64,000 nt of DNA from an uncultured Dehalococcoidia bacterium (GCA_958296245.1 OY282458.1:1634777-1698776); one strand, 5' to 3'. Shown: positions 34,125-44,192, counted from the stretch's first letter. Numbers and translations are program-made. Notes: generated from the sequence alone by a model not told the origin.

Positions 34125-36590
34125 CTACGCGGACCCCACGGCCAGAGGTGATTCTACCTTGACGACAAGATGGTCGTCCTCGACGTCTATGACCGCCGTG
34201 TCGCCGGGCTTGAACTCCCCGTTCAGGATCGAATCCGACAGCTTGTCCTCCACGTTGTCTTGAATGACACGGCGCAGTGGGCGGGCGCCAAAGTGGGGAT
34301 CGAATCCCTTGTCCCTCAGCCATCCCTTGGCGCTGTCGGTCACTTCAAGGCCCACGCCCTTCTCGAGGAGGCCGCTGGCTGCGTCCTTGAGGTTCATATC
34401 AACGATCTGGTGGATATGCTCCTTATTCAGCGCGTGGAACACGACCGTCTCGTCGATGCGGTTGAGGAACTCAGGCCGGAAGAAGCGCTTTATCTCGTCC
34501 AAGACGTTGGTCTTCATCCGCTCGTAATCGGCCTTGCCCTTCGCGGCGCCCTCGACGTTGAGGGAGAACCCCAACATCCGGTCCTGCCGGATCAGATCCG
34601 AGCCTATGTTGCTGGTCATAACGATGATGGCGTTGCGGAAATCGACCCTGCGCCCCTTTGAGTCCGTCAAGTGTCCATCGTCGAAGATCTGCAGAAGGAT
34701 GTTGAACACCTCCGGGTGCGCCTTCTCGATCTCGTCCAGAAGTATCACGCAGTAGGACTTGCGCCTGACGGCCTCGGTCAGCTGCCCGCCCTCGTCGTAT
34801 CCTATATACCCGGGCGGCGCGCCCACGAGTCTGGCGACCGAATGGCGTTCCATGAACTCGGACATGTCGATACGGACGACCGCCTCCTCGCTGCCGAACA
34901 AGAACTCGGCGAGCTTCTCTACTAGGTAGGTCTTGCCCACCCCCGTAGGGCCGGAGAATATGAATATCCCCGTCGGCCTCTTGGGGTTCTTGAGGCCCGC
35001 GCGGGCCCTCCTGACAGCCTTCGACACCACGTTGATAGCCTCGTCCTGCCCGGCAACGGCGTTGTGAAGCTCCTCCTCCATGTGGATGAGACGCTCCGTC
35101 TCGCTGGCCGACAGGCGGGTCACGGGGATGCCCGTCCACATACTGACCACCTCGGCGATGTTCTCCTCGGTGACCACCGGGGCATCCTGTCCCTTCTCCT
35201 CCTCCCACTCCTTTTCCAAGGCGCTCAGCTTCTCGGTCAGTTTCGCTTCCCGGTCGCGCAGCTCCGCTGCGTACTCGTATTGCCGCGAGGAGATCGCCTC
35301 GTCCTTCTCCCGGCGAACGCTGTCCAGCATCTTGGAGACCTCGGAAACCGAGAGGGGAACGGTGCTGAAGCTGATGCGGACCTTGGAAGCCGCTTCGTCG
35401 ATCAGGTCGATGGCCTTGTCGGGCATGAACCGGTCGGGAATGAAGCGGGAGGCGAAATGCGCCGCGCTCGTGAGGGCCTCGTCGGATATCGTCAACCCGT
35501 GGTGGTCCTCGTACCGCCCCTTGACGCCGCGAAGGATGTCCACCGTCTCCTCATCCGACGGCTCCTCCACCGTGACGGGTTGGAAGCGGCGCTCGAGTGC
35601 CGGGTCGCGCTCGACGTATTTCCTGTAGTCGTCCATCGTGGTCGCGCCGATGCACTGGAGCTCTCCCCTAGCGAGCGAAGGCTTCAGTATGTTGGCGGCG
35701 TCGACGGCGCCTTCCGCCGCGCCGGCGCCGACCATGGTGTGAATTTCGTCGATGAATAGGACGCAGTTCCCGGACCCGCGGATCTCCTCGACGACCTTCT
35801 TGAGCCGCTCCTCGAACTCGCCCCGGTACTTCGTACCGGCCACCAGCGAACCCATGTCCAGCGTCACTAGACGCTTCCCCTGAAGCGTCGAGGGCACCTC
35901 GTTGCTGGCGATCCGCTGGGCGAGCGCCTCGACTATTGCCGTCTTGCCCACCCCGGGTTCCCCGACCAGAACGGGGTTGTTCTTGGTCCTACGGCTGAGT
36001 ATCTGCGTGACTCGCTGTATCTCTTTCTGCCGCCCCACCGTGGGATCGAGCTTCATGGACTGAGCCGCGGCCGTGAGGTCGACGCCAAGCTGGTCCAGCG
36101 TTGGGGTTCGCGTTCCGGTCTTGCCCCCGCTCTGGGAGTGCTGCACCGTACGGGTCAGTATGCTGCTGGTCTCAGCCCGCACCTTGTCCAAGTTGACGCC
36201 CAAACTCTCCAGGACGCCGGCAGCCACCCCCTCGCCCTCTCTCATGAGCCCGATCAGCAAGTGTTCCGTGCCGATGTAATGGTGGTTGAGCCGACGCGCC
36301 TCGTCCACGGCCAGTTCGATCACCTTCTTAGCCCTGGACGTAAGCCCTATCTCTCCGGCCGTGGACTTCTCCCCGCGGCCGATTATGAACTCCACTGCCG
36401 AGCGTACCTTGCCGAGCTCCACCCCCAAATTGGAGAGCACCTTGGCAGCCACGCCGTCCGTTTCGCGCACGAGACCGAGCAGGATGTGCTCCGTGCCAAT
36501 GTAGTTGTGATTGAATCGCTGCGCCTCTTCTTGAGCGAGCGACAACACCCTACGAGCTCTTTCGGAGAATTTCTCGAATCTACTTGTCAT
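34125..36590 (-). CDS. clpC: ATP-dependent Clp protease ATP-binding subunit ClpC
   Basis: HSP100 unfoldase that feeds proteins to ClpP. Two Clp-N repeats (about 1-145) precede AAA+ domain 1 with Walker A GEPGVGKT (210-217). A UVR-type coiled linker (about 430-465, [14 protein letters not shown]) follows, then AAA+ domain 2 with GPTGVGKT and the small C-terminal D2 domain. The UVR linker and the 821-residue length mark it as ClpC rather than ClpA or ClpB. AGGAG lies upstream of the ATG. The clpP gene is not here. Confidence 0.96.
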   Translation of the reverse strand: MTSRFEKFSERARRVLSLAQEEAQRFNHNYIGTEHILLGLVRETDGVAAKVLSNLGVELGKVRSAVEFIIGRGEKSTAGEIGLTSRAKKVIELAVDEARRLNHHYIGTEHLLIGLMREGEGVAAGVLESLGVNLDKVRAETSSILTRTVQHSQSGGKTGTRTPTLDQLGVDLTAAAQSMKLDPTVGRQKEIQRVTQILSRRTKNNPVLVGEPGVGKTAIVEALAQRIASNEVPSTLQGKRLVTLDMGSLVAGTKYRGEFEERLKKVVEEIRGSGNCVLFIDEIHTMVGAGAAEGAVDAANILKPSLARGELQCIGATTMDDYRKYVERDPALERRFQPVTVEEPSDEETVDILRGVKGRYEDHHGLTISDEALTSAAHFASRFIPDRFMPDKAIDLIDEAASKVRISFSTVPLSVSEVSKMLDSVRREKDEAISSRQYEYAAELRDREAKLTEKLSALEKEWEEEKGQDAPVVTEENIAEVVSMWTGIPVTRLSASETERLIHMEEELHNAVAGQDEAINVVSKAVRRARAGLKNPKRPTGIFIFSGPTGVGKTYLVEKLAEFLFGSEEAVVRIDMSEFMERHSVARLVGAPPGYIGYDEGGQLTEAVRRKSYCVILLDEIEKAHPEVFNILLQIFDDGHLTDSKGRRVDFRNAIIVMTSNIGSDLIRQDRMLGFSLNVEGAAKGKADYERMKTNVLDEIKRFFRPEFLNRIDETVVFHALNKEHIHQIVDMNLKDAASGLLEKGVGLEVTDSAKGWLRDKGFDPHFGARPLRRVIQDNVEDKLSDSILNGEFKPGDTAVIDVEDDHLVVKVESPLAVGSA

Positions 36591-36634
36591 GTAACGCCTC
36601 TCCTGCTTGGAGTACCCGTGCCAGCAGGACGCCG

Positions 36635-37873
36635 TCAGTACCCTTCTTCATCTTCCGCCTGTCTGAGGCTCAGCCCCAAACGCCGGCGCTCCGGCTCGAT
36701 CCGAAGTATCTTCAACCTCACCTTGTCGCCTTCCCCCACGACCTCTTGAGGGTGGTTGATGACCCTGGAGGCCAACTCCGATATGTGAATCAGGCCCTCC
36801 ACCGACCCCTCTACTCGCGCGAATGCCCCGAAGTCCGTGAGCTTAGTCACCGTCGCGTCGACTATGTCGCCCACCTTGTAGCGTTCGTTGATCGTCTCCC
36901 ACGGCTCGGGTTGAAGTCGCTTCAGGCTGAGTGCGATCTTCCGGTTCTCCGCGTCTATCCTCAATACGTATACGTCGACCTCGCTCCCGACGCTGACGAT
37001 CTCATCGGGCGATCGGACCGTGCCCCAAGACAGTTCCGATATGTGGACAAGGCCGTCCGCCCCGCCCAGGTCTACGAACGCGCCGAACGTGCTGATGCCG
37101 GTGACTCTGCCTCGGCGCACCTCGCCCACCGATAGGTCCTCTATCAGGCGGGCCTTGCTCTGGTCCCGAAGGGCCTGCATGACTTGGCGTTCGGACAGGA
37201 TCGCGCGGTTGCGTCCGCGGTTCACTTCGAGCACCTTCAGGGAGAGCATCTTCCCAACATCGTCAGGCTCCTTCGGCGGCGCGCTGTCCTGCGCTCCCGG
37301 AGCCTCGGCGTCTCCAGCCGGCTCGCTCGGCTCTTCTCCGGGCTCGGCCCCTTCCGGGCCGCGCCGCGCCGCAGGCTCATCCTTGGTCTCAGCACGCCTC
37401 GCCTCTCTGATATTGTCGCGGGAGACGGACACCAGCTGGGACATGGGGACGAACCCCTGCACGCCCTCTACCTCTACGATGGCGCCGCCTCTGTTGAATC
37501 CGAGGATTTTGCCTTGGAGCTGTTCGCCGGACTCCCGCGCCTTGTCCAGTGTACGCCAGCCGATCTCCCCCACCGCCTTGTCGATGGACAGGATAGCCGC
37601 GCCCTCGGAGGTCTCTCCGCGGACCACGAGCGCGACAACCTCATCCCCCACCTGCAGCTTCTCCAAGCCCTCTGCGCCCAGAGTCCTCATCTCCCCCGGC
37701 GGTACTATCCCCTCGGCCTTGTGACCGATGTTGAGGAGGATGCCGTCCGGGTCGGCCCGCATCACCAAGCCCTCCACCACGTCCCCGCGTCTCAAGGGCT
37801 TCATGGATTCCATCGAATCCAGAAGCTCGCCCATGTCCTGGGCGTTGTCGGGGTCTTCTGAAATTGAGTCCAA
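36635..37873 (-). CDS. rpsA: S1-domain RNA-binding protein (30S ribosomal protein S1-like)
   Basis: Four S1 repeats can be read, at about 28-98, 115-235, 248-320 and 333-405. The last two have the classic TFGAFVDLG..GLVHISELS pattern. S1 repeats bind mRNA on the ribosome. The second repeat is interrupted at about 159-207 by an acidic, proline- and glutamate-rich insert (GAEPGEEPSEPAGDAEAPGA). The start is TTG 37873 with AGAGGTAGG upstream. The stop lies 44 bases before clpC on the same strand. At 412 residues it is shorter than the six-repeat proteobacterial S1 and close to Gram-positive-type S1. Confidence 0.9.
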   Translation of the reverse strand: MDSISEDPDNAQDMGELLDSMESMKPLRRGDVVEGLVMRADPDGILLNIGHKAEGIVPPGEMRTLGAEGLEKLQVGDEVVALVVRGETSEGAAILSIDKAVGEIGWRTLDKARESGEQLQGKILGFNRGGAIVEVEGVQGFVPMSQLVSVSRDNIREARRAETKDEPAARRGPEGAEPGEEPSEPAGDAEAPGAQDSAPPKEPDDVGKMLSLKVLEVNRGRNRAILSERQVMQALRDQSKARLIEDLSVGEVRRGRVTGISTFGAFVDLGGADGLVHISELSWGTVRSPDEIVSVGSEVDVYVLRIDAENRKIALSLKRLQPEPWETINERYKVGDIVDATVTKLTDFGAFARVEGSVEGLIHISELASRVINHPQEVVGEGDKVRLKILRIEPERRRLGLSLRQAEDEEGY

Positions 37874-38108
37874 GACTAGCCTACCTCTGCGTACGATCTG
37901 GAGCCATTGCCGACGTCATCATATGGTTGGCCTTCATTATATGGCTGCTTCTCAGGGAGTGTAAAGGTGGGGATAGGCCAAATCCGCCCGGAATCATCAA
38001 GCAGCTCCATTATATGGGAGCCCCTGAGGGGGGAGCGCGTCAGGGCAAAATCCCTCCTCAGCACCGTAGCACACTGTATCACACGCCGCATCCGCCCGAG
38101 AAACTCGT
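37874..38108. other. intergenic stretch between divergent rpsA and nuoA genes
   Basis: More AT-rich than its surroundings, with CATTATATGG motifs repeated near 37934 and 38009. It must hold the promoter for the minus-strand rpsA-clpC run, but no clear -35/-10 pair could be chosen. No ORF is credible. Confidence 0.4.
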
Positions 38109-38359
38109 AACTGTTCAGACTTCGTGAGGTCCTTTTCGACTGGCGTAGCCCCGGATAAAGCAGATGTCCTTAGATCCCCACCTGAGATCCTCACCTGCCC
38201 GACCCCTTTGTAACCGGGGGCATAGCCCCCAGACCCCTGCCAGAGGGGAGAACCGATGCTACCTCTCTATGTATATGAGCCCCCGGTCCCCAGCCCCCCC
38301 TGCTGGAGGGAAGAACCTCTCTGGACTCCTTCCTTCGGGTCTTACAGGGTCTGAACCAG
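38109..38359 (+). repeat. family B repeat, long copy upstream of the nuo operon
   Basis: 251 bases. Left end AACTGTTCAGACTTCGTGAG and interior CGACTGGCGTAGCCCC match the 13545 copy. The right end (GGGTCTTACAGGGTCTGAAC) is diverged. The interior is longer than in the 178-base copy, with a duplicated GATCC...ACCTG segment and an extra CTCTATGTATATGAGCC stretch. Confidence 0.75.
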
Positions 38360-38378
38360 CTCTGAAACCCCTCGAAGC

Positions 38379-38408
38379 TTGAAAGACCCCGATAGCCTAT
38401 GCTATATT
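38379..38408 (+). promoter_or_regulatory. probable promoter of the nuo operon
   Basis: TTGAAA, 18 bases, TATATT with an extended TGC before the -10. Predicted start near 38415, about 30 bases ahead of the nuoA ATG. The TGCTATATT -10 is identical to that of tRNA-Ser. Confidence 0.6.
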
Positions 38409-38444
38409 CCGGCCCAATCACAGCTTGGAAGGCCTGCAACAGCC

Positions 38445-38840
38445 ATGCTTGACGACTACTTTCGGCAATACGGTCTGATCGCCGTCTTCCTCGGCCTGGC
38501 CGTAGCCGTCCCCTCCGGGATGCTGGTGACCTCCTACGTCCTGTCCAAAGTGGGAGTTCGTCCGCAGAAGCCTGACGCGATCAAGCGCGCCATCTACGAA
38601 TGCGGATTCGAGACGCTGTCCGGGACGTGGAACCGGTTCAACTTCAGGTTCTATAGCATCGCCTTGATGTTTGTCATCTTCGACGTGGAGGTGGTGTTCA
38701 TCTTCCCCTGGGCTGCCAGCTTCGGGGTGCTGTCCAGCCAGTTTGGCGCCTTCATTCTCGTGGAGATGGCAGTCTTCATCGCCATACTGCTGGTCGGGTG
38801 GCTGTACGCTTGGCGCAAAGGTGCGTTGGAGTGGAGCTGA
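38445..38840 (+). CDS. nuoA: NADH-quinone oxidoreductase subunit A
   Basis: Membrane subunit of complex I with three transmembrane helices ([54 protein letters not shown]). The loop [20 protein letters not shown] carries the conserved Cys of the quinone channel, and [11 protein letters not shown] is the family signature. I use ATG 38445 (131 residues). The frame extends to 38379, but that part overlaps the promoter. First gene of the nuo operon; nuoB starts two bases after its stop. Confidence 0.95.
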   Translation: MLDDYFRQYGLIAVFLGLAVAVPSGMLVTSYVLSKVGVRPQKPDAIKRAIYECGFETLSGTWNRFNFRFYSIALMFVIFDVEVVFIFPWAASFGVLSSQFGAFILVEMAVFIAILLVGWLYAWRKGALEWS

Positions 38841-38842
38841 AC

Positions 38843-39469
38843 ATGGCCCCCGACGGCTCCGGTAAGCCCGAGGCCGGGATTCCCCTGTACGCAACGACCC
38901 TGGAACTGGACCGCGCGGAGGGCGAATACGTTAACCGTCTCAAGTCCAACAACACCGAGCCGCTCGCCGAGCCGATCATCGAGGTGCCGGACGACCTGCA
39001 GCGGAACCTAGCCGTCACTTCGATCGACGCCCTCCTTAATTGGGGGAGGAAGTCCGCCGTATGGCCGTTATCGTTCGGCCTCGCGTGCTGCGCCTTCGAG
39101 ATGATGGCCAGCGGGATGTCCCGGTTCGACCTGGCGCGCTTTGGGATGGAGGTGTTCCGCGCCTCCCCCAGGCAGGCGGACCTGCTCATCATCGCGGGAA
39201 CGGTGACTTGGAAGATGGCCCCCGCCATTGAGAGGGTATACCGGCAGATGGCGGAGCCCAAGTGGGTCATCTCGATGGGCGTCTGCGCCACCAGCGGAGG
39301 CCCATACTACGAGTCCTACAGCGTCGTGCCCGGCGTCAACCACATAGTGCCGGTCGACGTGTACGTTCCGGGATGCCCTCCCCGACCCGACGCCCTCCTA
39401 TACGGCATCATGCAGTTGCACGACAAGATCAGGCGCTATTCACTGCGCGGCAGAGCAGCGGGCGGGTGA
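38843..39469 (+). CDS. nuoB: NADH-quinone oxidoreductase subunit B
   Basis: Holds the N2 [4Fe-4S] cluster next to the quinone site. Ligands are Cys82 and Cys83 (LACCAFEM), Cys148 (GVCATSGG) and Cys178 (GCPPRP). Start ATG 38843 has GGAG upstream; an earlier GTG at 38798 would lie inside nuoA. The N-terminal extension of about 55 residues is longer than in many NuoB proteins. It ends in TGATG overlap with nuoC. Confidence 0.96.
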   Translation: MAPDGSGKPEAGIPLYATTLELDRAEGEYVNRLKSNNTEPLAEPIIEVPDDLQRNLAVTSIDALLNWGRKSAVWPLSFGLACCAFEMMASGMSRFDLARFGMEVFRASPRQADLLIIAGTVTWKMAPAIERVYRQMAEPKWVISMGVCATSGGPYYESYSVVPGVNHIVPVDVYVPGCPPRPDALLYGIMQLHDKIRRYSLRGRAAGG

Positions 39470-39912
39470 TGACCAGGGAGCTGGCGGGGGAAGAGCTTGC
39501 AGCGCGGATCAATGAGGCAGTCCCCGGCGGCGCCCTCCGGTGGAGCGGCGGCGGCGTGTGGGTCGAGTCCGACAAGCTGCCCGCTGTTGCGGCCTTCCTC
39601 AAGAATACGCCGGGCCTTGATTTCGCCTGCCTCCGCTCCGTGAGCGCGGTGGACTACGTCGAATACTTCGAAATCGTCTACCACCTCCTCTCCATGCGGC
39701 GGAACCAGTCCGCAGTCGTCAAGGTACGGTCTTACAGCCGCTCCGAGCCCTCGGCGCCCTCCATGGTGGACATATGGAAGGGGGCCGAGCTTCAGGAGCG
39801 GGAGGTGTGGGACCTGATGGGCGTCCACTTCGAGGGGCATCCGAACATGAAGAGGGTGTTGCTCTGGGAAGGATTCGAGGGGCACCCCCTGCGCAAGGAC
39901 TTCGTCAGGTAG
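39469..39912 (+). CDS. nuoC: NADH-quinone oxidoreductase subunit C
   Basis: Peripheral-arm subunit (30-kDa type). VWDLMGVHFEGHPNMKRVLLWEGFEGHPLRKD at the C-terminus, here split over about 120-147, is the family signature. ATG 39469 overlaps the nuoB stop (TGATG) and gives 147 residues, close to the minimal family length. A longer upstream frame is a shadow of nuoB. Separate from nuoD, not fused as in some enterobacteria. Confidence 0.93.
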   Translation: MTRELAGEELAARINEAVPGGALRWSGGGVWVESDKLPAVAAFLKNTPGLDFACLRSVSAVDYVEYFEIVYHLLSMRRNQSAVVKVRSYSRSEPSAPSMVDIWKGAELQEREVWDLMGVHFEGHPNMKRVLLWEGFEGHPLRKDFVR

Positions 39913-39921
39913 CATCCATCC

Positions 39922-41025
39922 ATGGCTATCAAGACCGAGCCGATCACCATCAACCTAGGGCCGCAGCATCCCAGTACTCACGGCGTGTTCAGGATGCGCG
40001 TCACCTTCGACGGCGAGGTCGTCGTAGACCTCGAGCCGGTATTCGGCTACCTCCACAGAGGCACCGAGAAGCTGGCCGAGGAGCGCAGCTACGTCCAAGT
40101 CGTCACGCTCACCGACAGGCTCGACTACGAGTCCAGCATGACCAACAACTTAGCCTACGTCCGCGCCGTGGAGAAACTGGCCGGCATCACGCCGCCCGAG
40201 CGCGGCCTGTACCTCAGAGTAACCGCCTCTGAGCTTCAGCGCATCGCCAGCCACCTGATAACGATCGGATTCATGCTCCAAGAGCTGGGGGTCTTCGCCA
40301 CCGTCCTTATGTATTGCTTCAGGGAGCGGGAGCGCGTGCTGGACATGTTCGAGATGCTCTGCGGCGCTCGAATAACGCTCAGCTACATGCGCCCCGGGGG
40401 CGTCACGCAGGACGCCCCTAGGGAGTTCTGGCCGGCCCTCGACGACTTCCTCAAGCAGATGCCCGGCTACATCGACGAGCTCGAGGAGCTCATCTCCCAC
40501 AACGAGGTGGTGCTCGCCAGGATGCGCAACGTCGGTATCCTGCCTGACCATCTCGCGGTCGACTCGTCGATAACCGGGCCCGTGCTGAGGGCCAGCGGCG
40601 TGCAATGGGACCTGAGGAAGGCCGCCCCGCACGAGGTCTACGACCGCATGGAGTTCGACGTACCCATAGGCGCCAAAGGAGACACCTTCGACAGGTACTT
40701 GGTACGGATTCAGGAGATGCGGCAGAGCCTGAGGATCCTCGAGCAGTGCAGAGACCAGATCCCGGAAGGCCCCATCAAGACTGAGGAGCCATACTTCATC
40801 AGGCCGCCGGCGGGCGAGGCCTACGCCTTCGTGGAGTCTCCCAAAGGGGAGCTTGGCTTCTACCTAATCAGCGACGGTGGCATCTCCCCCTACCGGTGCA
40901 AGATCCGCTCGCCTTCATTCATCAACCTGACCGCTCTCAAAGAGATGACCGTAGGCTCCAAGATGGCCGATCTCATAGTCATATTCGGCAGCCTCGCCGT
41001 CAACATGGGTGAGGTGGACCGCTGA
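39922..41025 (+). CDS. nuoD: NADH-quinone oxidoreductase subunit D
   Basis: 49-kDa subunit forming the quinone pocket with NuoB. LGPQHPSTHGVFR (about 12-24) lies at the N-terminus, and GYLHRGTEKL, TDRLDYESSM and the C-terminal GSLAVNMGEVDR are conserved. Nickel-binding cysteines of the related hydrogenases are absent, so it is a complex I subunit rather than a hydrogenase. Length 367 is normal. The stop overlaps nuoH (TGATG). Confidence 0.96.
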   Translation: MAIKTEPITINLGPQHPSTHGVFRMRVTFDGEVVVDLEPVFGYLHRGTEKLAEERSYVQVVTLTDRLDYESSMTNNLAYVRAVEKLAGITPPERGLYLRVTASELQRIASHLITIGFMLQELGVFATVLMYCFRERERVLDMFEMLCGARITLSYMRPGGVTQDAPREFWPALDDFLKQMPGYIDELEELISHNEVVLARMRNVGILPDHLAVDSSITGPVLRASGVQWDLRKAAPHEVYDRMEFDVPIGAKGDTFDRYLVRIQEMRQSLRILEQCRDQIPEGPIKTEEPYFIRPPAGEAYAFVESPKGELGFYLISDGGISPYRCKIRSPSFINLTALKEMTVGSKMADLIVIFGSLAVNMGEVDR

Positions 41026-42233
41026 TGTGCAGCGAGCCCACGGGGGGCATTCTAGACTTCTGCAGCGTCTACCGCCTGTCCGCCGGGCTGCTGCCCTCCG
41101 GGGCGGAATGGGCGGCCTTCGCATTGGCCGCGGTCTTCCTCGCCTTCATCGTAATCAACGGCGTCGTGGCCGTAACCGCAGGCTACACGTGGTTCGAGAG
41201 GCGCGTCATAGGCCGCTTCCAAGCGCGGATAGGCCCCAACAGATGGGGGCCGTTTGGCCTACTTCAGCCGCTGGCGGACGTCGTCAAGCTGATGACCAAG
41301 GAAGACCTGGTGCCCGAAGAAGCGGACCGCCCGGTCTTCAACCTGGCGCCGGTGGTCCTGCTCGTGCCGGCGCTGGCGGTCGTGGCGTTCATCCCGTTGG
41401 GAGAAAACAGCTTCCTCGGGAGAGTCAACGTCGGGGTGCTGTTCATCCTTGGGATCACCGGCCTGAACACGTTCGGCATCTTCATGGGCGGCTGGGCTTC
41501 GAGGAACAAGTACGCCCTGCTGGGAGCCATGCGCGGCGTAGCCATGCTCATCAGCTACGAGGTGCCCATGGCCTTGGCGCTCGCCGGCGTGGTCCTGACG
41601 GCGGGGTCCATGGCCCTGAGCGGGATAGCCGAGGCGCAGGCTGTGCCGTTCGCCTTGGTGCAGCCCCTCGGATTCTTGGTCTTCATGATCGCGGCGTCGG
41701 CGGAGATGAGCCGCGCGCCCTTCGACATGATCGAGGCCGAGTCCGAATTGGGATCGGGCTACCATACCGAATACAGCGGAATGAAGTTCGCCGTGTTCCA
41801 ACTCGCCGAGTTCATGGCCCCCGTGGTAAACTCCGTCATCGCCACCGTGCTCTTTCTGGGCGGCGCCGAGGACGTCGGCCCCATCCCGGGCCAGGTCGCC
41901 TTCGTAGCCAAGGTGTTCCTGCTCGTGTTCTTCTTGCTCTGGGTGCGGACCACCTGGCCCAGGCTCCGGGTCGACCAGATCATGGCCTTCGCCTGGAAGG
42001 GCCTGCTCGCCTTGGCGCTGGTCAACACGTTCGCCGTCGCCACGGAGATGTGGCTTCTGTTGGGCGCGGATGCGCAGTTGGAGACCCGGGACCTCTGGAT
42101 AATGACCGCGGCGAACTGGGTCGTTGCGATAGCGGCGGTCGTCGTGGTCGCCAACCTGATGGGTCAGAGAAAGATCAGACCGGAGGCGCCGGTACCGTCG
42201 CCCCTGGCGAAGATGGCAGCGGAGGCAGACTGA
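41025..42233 (+). CDS. nuoH: NADH-quinone oxidoreductase subunit H
   Basis: Membrane subunit with about eight to nine helices that links the quinone site to the proton pumps. GRFQARIGPNRWGPFGLLQPLADVVKL (about 65-91) and EMSRAPFDMIEAESELGSGYHTEYSGM signatures are clear. The C-terminus adds about 45 residues, with a last helix near 360-385. Start ATG 41025 overlaps the nuoD stop. Confidence 0.96.
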   Translation: MCSEPTGGILDFCSVYRLSAGLLPSGAEWAAFALAAVFLAFIVINGVVAVTAGYTWFERRVIGRFQARIGPNRWGPFGLLQPLADVVKLMTKEDLVPEEADRPVFNLAPVVLLVPALAVVAFIPLGENSFLGRVNVGVLFILGITGLNTFGIFMGGWASRNKYALLGAMRGVAMLISYEVPMALALAGVVLTAGSMALSGIAEAQAVPFALVQPLGFLVFMIAASAEMSRAPFDMIEAESELGSGYHTEYSGMKFAVFQLAEFMAPVVNSVIATVLFLGGAEDVGPIPGQVAFVAKVFLLVFFLLWVRTTWPRLRVDQIMAFAWKGLLALALVNTFAVATEMWLLLGADAQLETRDLWIMTAANWVVAIAAVVVVANLMGQRKIRPEAPVPSPLAKMAAEAD

Positions 42234-42234
42234 C

Positions 42235-42903
42235 ATGTACGGACTGGGGATGGTCAGAAGCTTGGCAGTCACTCTCAAGAATCTCGTGCTTCCCGGGCGC
42301 ATGTTCACCGTCCAGTACCCCAACCGCCGCATAAACGTCTTCGATCTAGCCAAACGCTCGGGATCCAACGTACTCGCCTACTCTCTGAAGAATCCCAAGC
42401 CAGCCCTCAAGGCGCTGATAGGACTCGCCTCGGTGGAGGACCGGCTGCCGCAGCACCCCAGATTCAGGGGGCAAGAGTTCACCTGGTACGAAGAGCGTTG
42501 CACCGGTTGCGCGAGCTGCGCCAAGTACTGCCCGCTGGGCATCATCCGCATAGTCACCAGCCCCAGCGGCGCCTTCATGCAGGAGGGCGAGAAATACGAT
42601 ATCGACGTGTTCGACATCGATATCGGAAGGTGCATGTTCTGCGGACTTTGCGTCGAGGCATGCCCATACGACGCGCTGCACATGGGCAGCGGCTTCGAGG
42701 AAGGCAGCTACAGCCGGAGCCAGTTGGTGATCGACGTCGAGCGGCTGAAGAAGGCGCCGAAGCTCCCCAGCGTCTGGTTCAGGCCGCAGATGGAGAGCGC
42801 AGGCTATGACCCGCACGCGGGGGTGGAGCTTGACTGGCGCGGCGCAGGCCGCCACGAGAAGCCCAGCGTCCACGACCAAGAGGAGACGTGGGCCAAGCGA
42901 TGA
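42235..42903 (+). CDS. nuoI: NADH-quinone oxidoreductase subunit I
   Basis: Ferredoxin-like subunit with two [4Fe-4S] clusters: Cys89, 92, 95 and 99 (CTGCASCAKYC) and Cys133, 136, 139 and 143 (CMFCGLCVEAC). It passes electrons toward NuoB. In the absence of NuoEFG in this operon it would be the outermost iron-sulfur subunit encoded here. Its end overlaps nuoJ by ATGA. Confidence 0.96.
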   Translation: MYGLGMVRSLAVTLKNLVLPGRMFTVQYPNRRINVFDLAKRSGSNVLAYSLKNPKPALKALIGLASVEDRLPQHPRFRGQEFTWYEERCTGCASCAKYCPLGIIRIVTSPSGAFMQEGEKYDIDVFDIDIGRCMFCGLCVEACPYDALHMGSGFEEGSYSRSQLVIDVERLKKAPKLPSVWFRPQMESAGYDPHAGVELDWRGAGRHEKPSVHDQEETWAKR

Positions 42904-43508
42904 CCTTGGGAGCGGGCACAGAAGCAACGTTTGCCACGACAGCCGTATTCTGGATAACGGCGGCATCCACGATCATCGCCGCTCTCGCCGTGGTGCAGCT
43001 CAGGAACCTCTTCAGAGCTTCGCTCTTCCTCGTCGTATCCCTAGTTGGGGTCGCCGCGATGTTCATCCTTCTGCGGGCGGAGTTCTTGGCGGTCGTACAG
43101 ATCCTCATCTACGTTGGAGCGGTCTCGGTACTGATCATATTCGCCGTATTGATGACAAGGGACGTCACGGACGGCAGCCCCTCGAATAGGCTCCGGCTCC
43201 CGGCGGGCGTGCTGGCCCTGCTCTTCCTCGCGTGCAGCGTGTTCGTGATACTGAACACGGACTGGGCCCTGCTGGAGGACAGGCTCCCGGCCGATAGCGC
43301 CTCCAAGCAGTTGGTGGATCTGTCCGGAAACGCGATTGGGGCCGACCGCGCCGCAGCCGTCGAGCAGGAGGTCGTGGAGGTCTACTCCAACACTGTCCCC
43401 AGAGTGGCGGGTCTGCTCCTGTCCGACTACGTGCTCGCGTTCGAGGCGGCGTCTGTGCTCCTGCTCGCAGCCCTGATAGGCGCCATCGCGCTGGTGCGGG
43501 AACGCTGA
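42900..43508 (+). CDS. nuoJ: NADH-quinone oxidoreductase subunit J
   Basis: Membrane subunit with five predicted helices. FLAVVQILIYVGAVSVLIIFAVLMT, here around 60-84, includes the family's pi-bulge helix. ATG 42900 overlaps the nuoI stop (ATGA); a GTG 12 bases upstream is an alternative. A longer periplasmic or cytoplasmic loop of about 50 residues lies between helix 4 and helix 5. Confidence 0.93.
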   Translation: MTLGAGTEATFATTAVFWITAASTIIAALAVVQLRNLFRASLFLVVSLVGVAAMFILLRAEFLAVVQILIYVGAVSVLIIFAVLMTRDVTDGSPSNRLRLPAGVLALLFLACSVFVILNTDWALLEDRLPADSASKQLVDLSGNAIGADRAAAVEQEVVEVYSNTVPRVAGLLLSDYVLAFEAASVLLLAALIGAIALVRER

Positions 43509-43511
43509 CCC

Positions 43512-43850
43512 ATGAACCTGGAGAGCTTCCTGATCGTCGGCGCGGCCATATTCGCCATCGGCTTGTACGGCGTGCTCTCGAAGCGCAACGCCGTCACGGT
43601 GCTCATGGGCTTGGAGCTCATGTTCAACGCAGTGAACATCTCCGCCGTCGCTATGTCCAGGTACATAGTCCCCGCCAGAATCGGGAGCGCAGGAGAGATG
43701 CTGCCTCAGTTGCTAACAGGGCAGGTCTTCGCGATCTTCATCATCACGGTAGCGGCTGCCGAAGTTGCGCTCGGAGTAGCCATCGTCATCGCAATATACC
43801 GGAACAGGGAAACGGTGTTCGTAACGGACGTCAACGAGATGAGACGCTAG
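43512..43850 (+). CDS. nuoK: NADH-quinone oxidoreductase subunit K
   Basis: Small membrane subunit with three helices and the conserved membrane glutamates in VLMGLELMFNAVNI and VAAAEVALGVAIVI. Length 112 is slightly long. The stop TAG at 43848-43850 is the first triplet of a family A repeat. In most genomes nuoL follows directly; here the repeat and a small gene intervene. Confidence 0.95.
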   Translation: MNLESFLIVGAAIFAIGLYGVLSKRNAVTVLMGLELMFNAVNISAVAMSRYIVPARIGSAGEMLPQLLTGQVFAIFIITVAAAEVALGVAIVIAIYRNRETVFVTDVNEMRR

Positions 43851-43985
43851 CAGACTGCGGAAATACGGTTGCGCAGAGAGGCGCCGGGGGTCTGAGAGCC
43901 TGCCGAAGGGAACGTCCCTCAGATATAATCTACTCCCCTTCCCTGGCAGGAAGGAAGGGCTGCAAGGAAGCCGGAAGCGTCTGCA
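43848..43985 (+). repeat. family A repeat inside the nuo operon
   Basis: Left end TAGCAGACTGCGGAAATACG begins at the nuoK stop codon. TCTGAG...CCCTCAGA, TATAATCTACT, CCCTTCCCTGGCAGGAAGG and GGGCTGCAAGGAAGCCGGAA follow. The right terminus is degraded (GTCTGCA). Same orientation as the operon. Confidence 0.82.
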
Positions 43986-43997
43986 GGACGGAAGCGA

Positions 43998-44192
43998 ATG
44001 TGGGTCGATTACAAAAAAGCTCCTACGCTGCTAATCGCCGAGATGTGGAAGGACGTCTTGGAGGGAGAGGGCCTGCCCACGAAGATCCTTCCGGAGGGGG
44101 ACATCCTCTCCTGGGGCGAGCGGGCGCCGTTCCGAATACTGGTCCCTCGGGGTCGAGAGCACGTGGCCGACGAGATACTGCGGAAGCTATAG
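43998..44192 (+). CDS. small DUF2007-like protein between nuoK and nuoL
   Basis: 64 residues. The pattern APTLLIAEMWKDVLEGEGLP, then a short loop and FRILVPRGREHVADEIL, resembles the DUF2007 fold (short beta-alpha-beta-beta-alpha proteins of unknown function, sometimes called signal-transducing). It lies 12 bases behind the end of the family A repeat and four bases before nuoL, so it should be co-transcribed with the operon. Whether it has any role in complex I is unknown. Confidence 0.7.
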   Translation: MWVDYKKAPTLLIAEMWKDVLEGEGLPTKILPEGDILSWGERAPFRILVPRGREHVADEILRKL

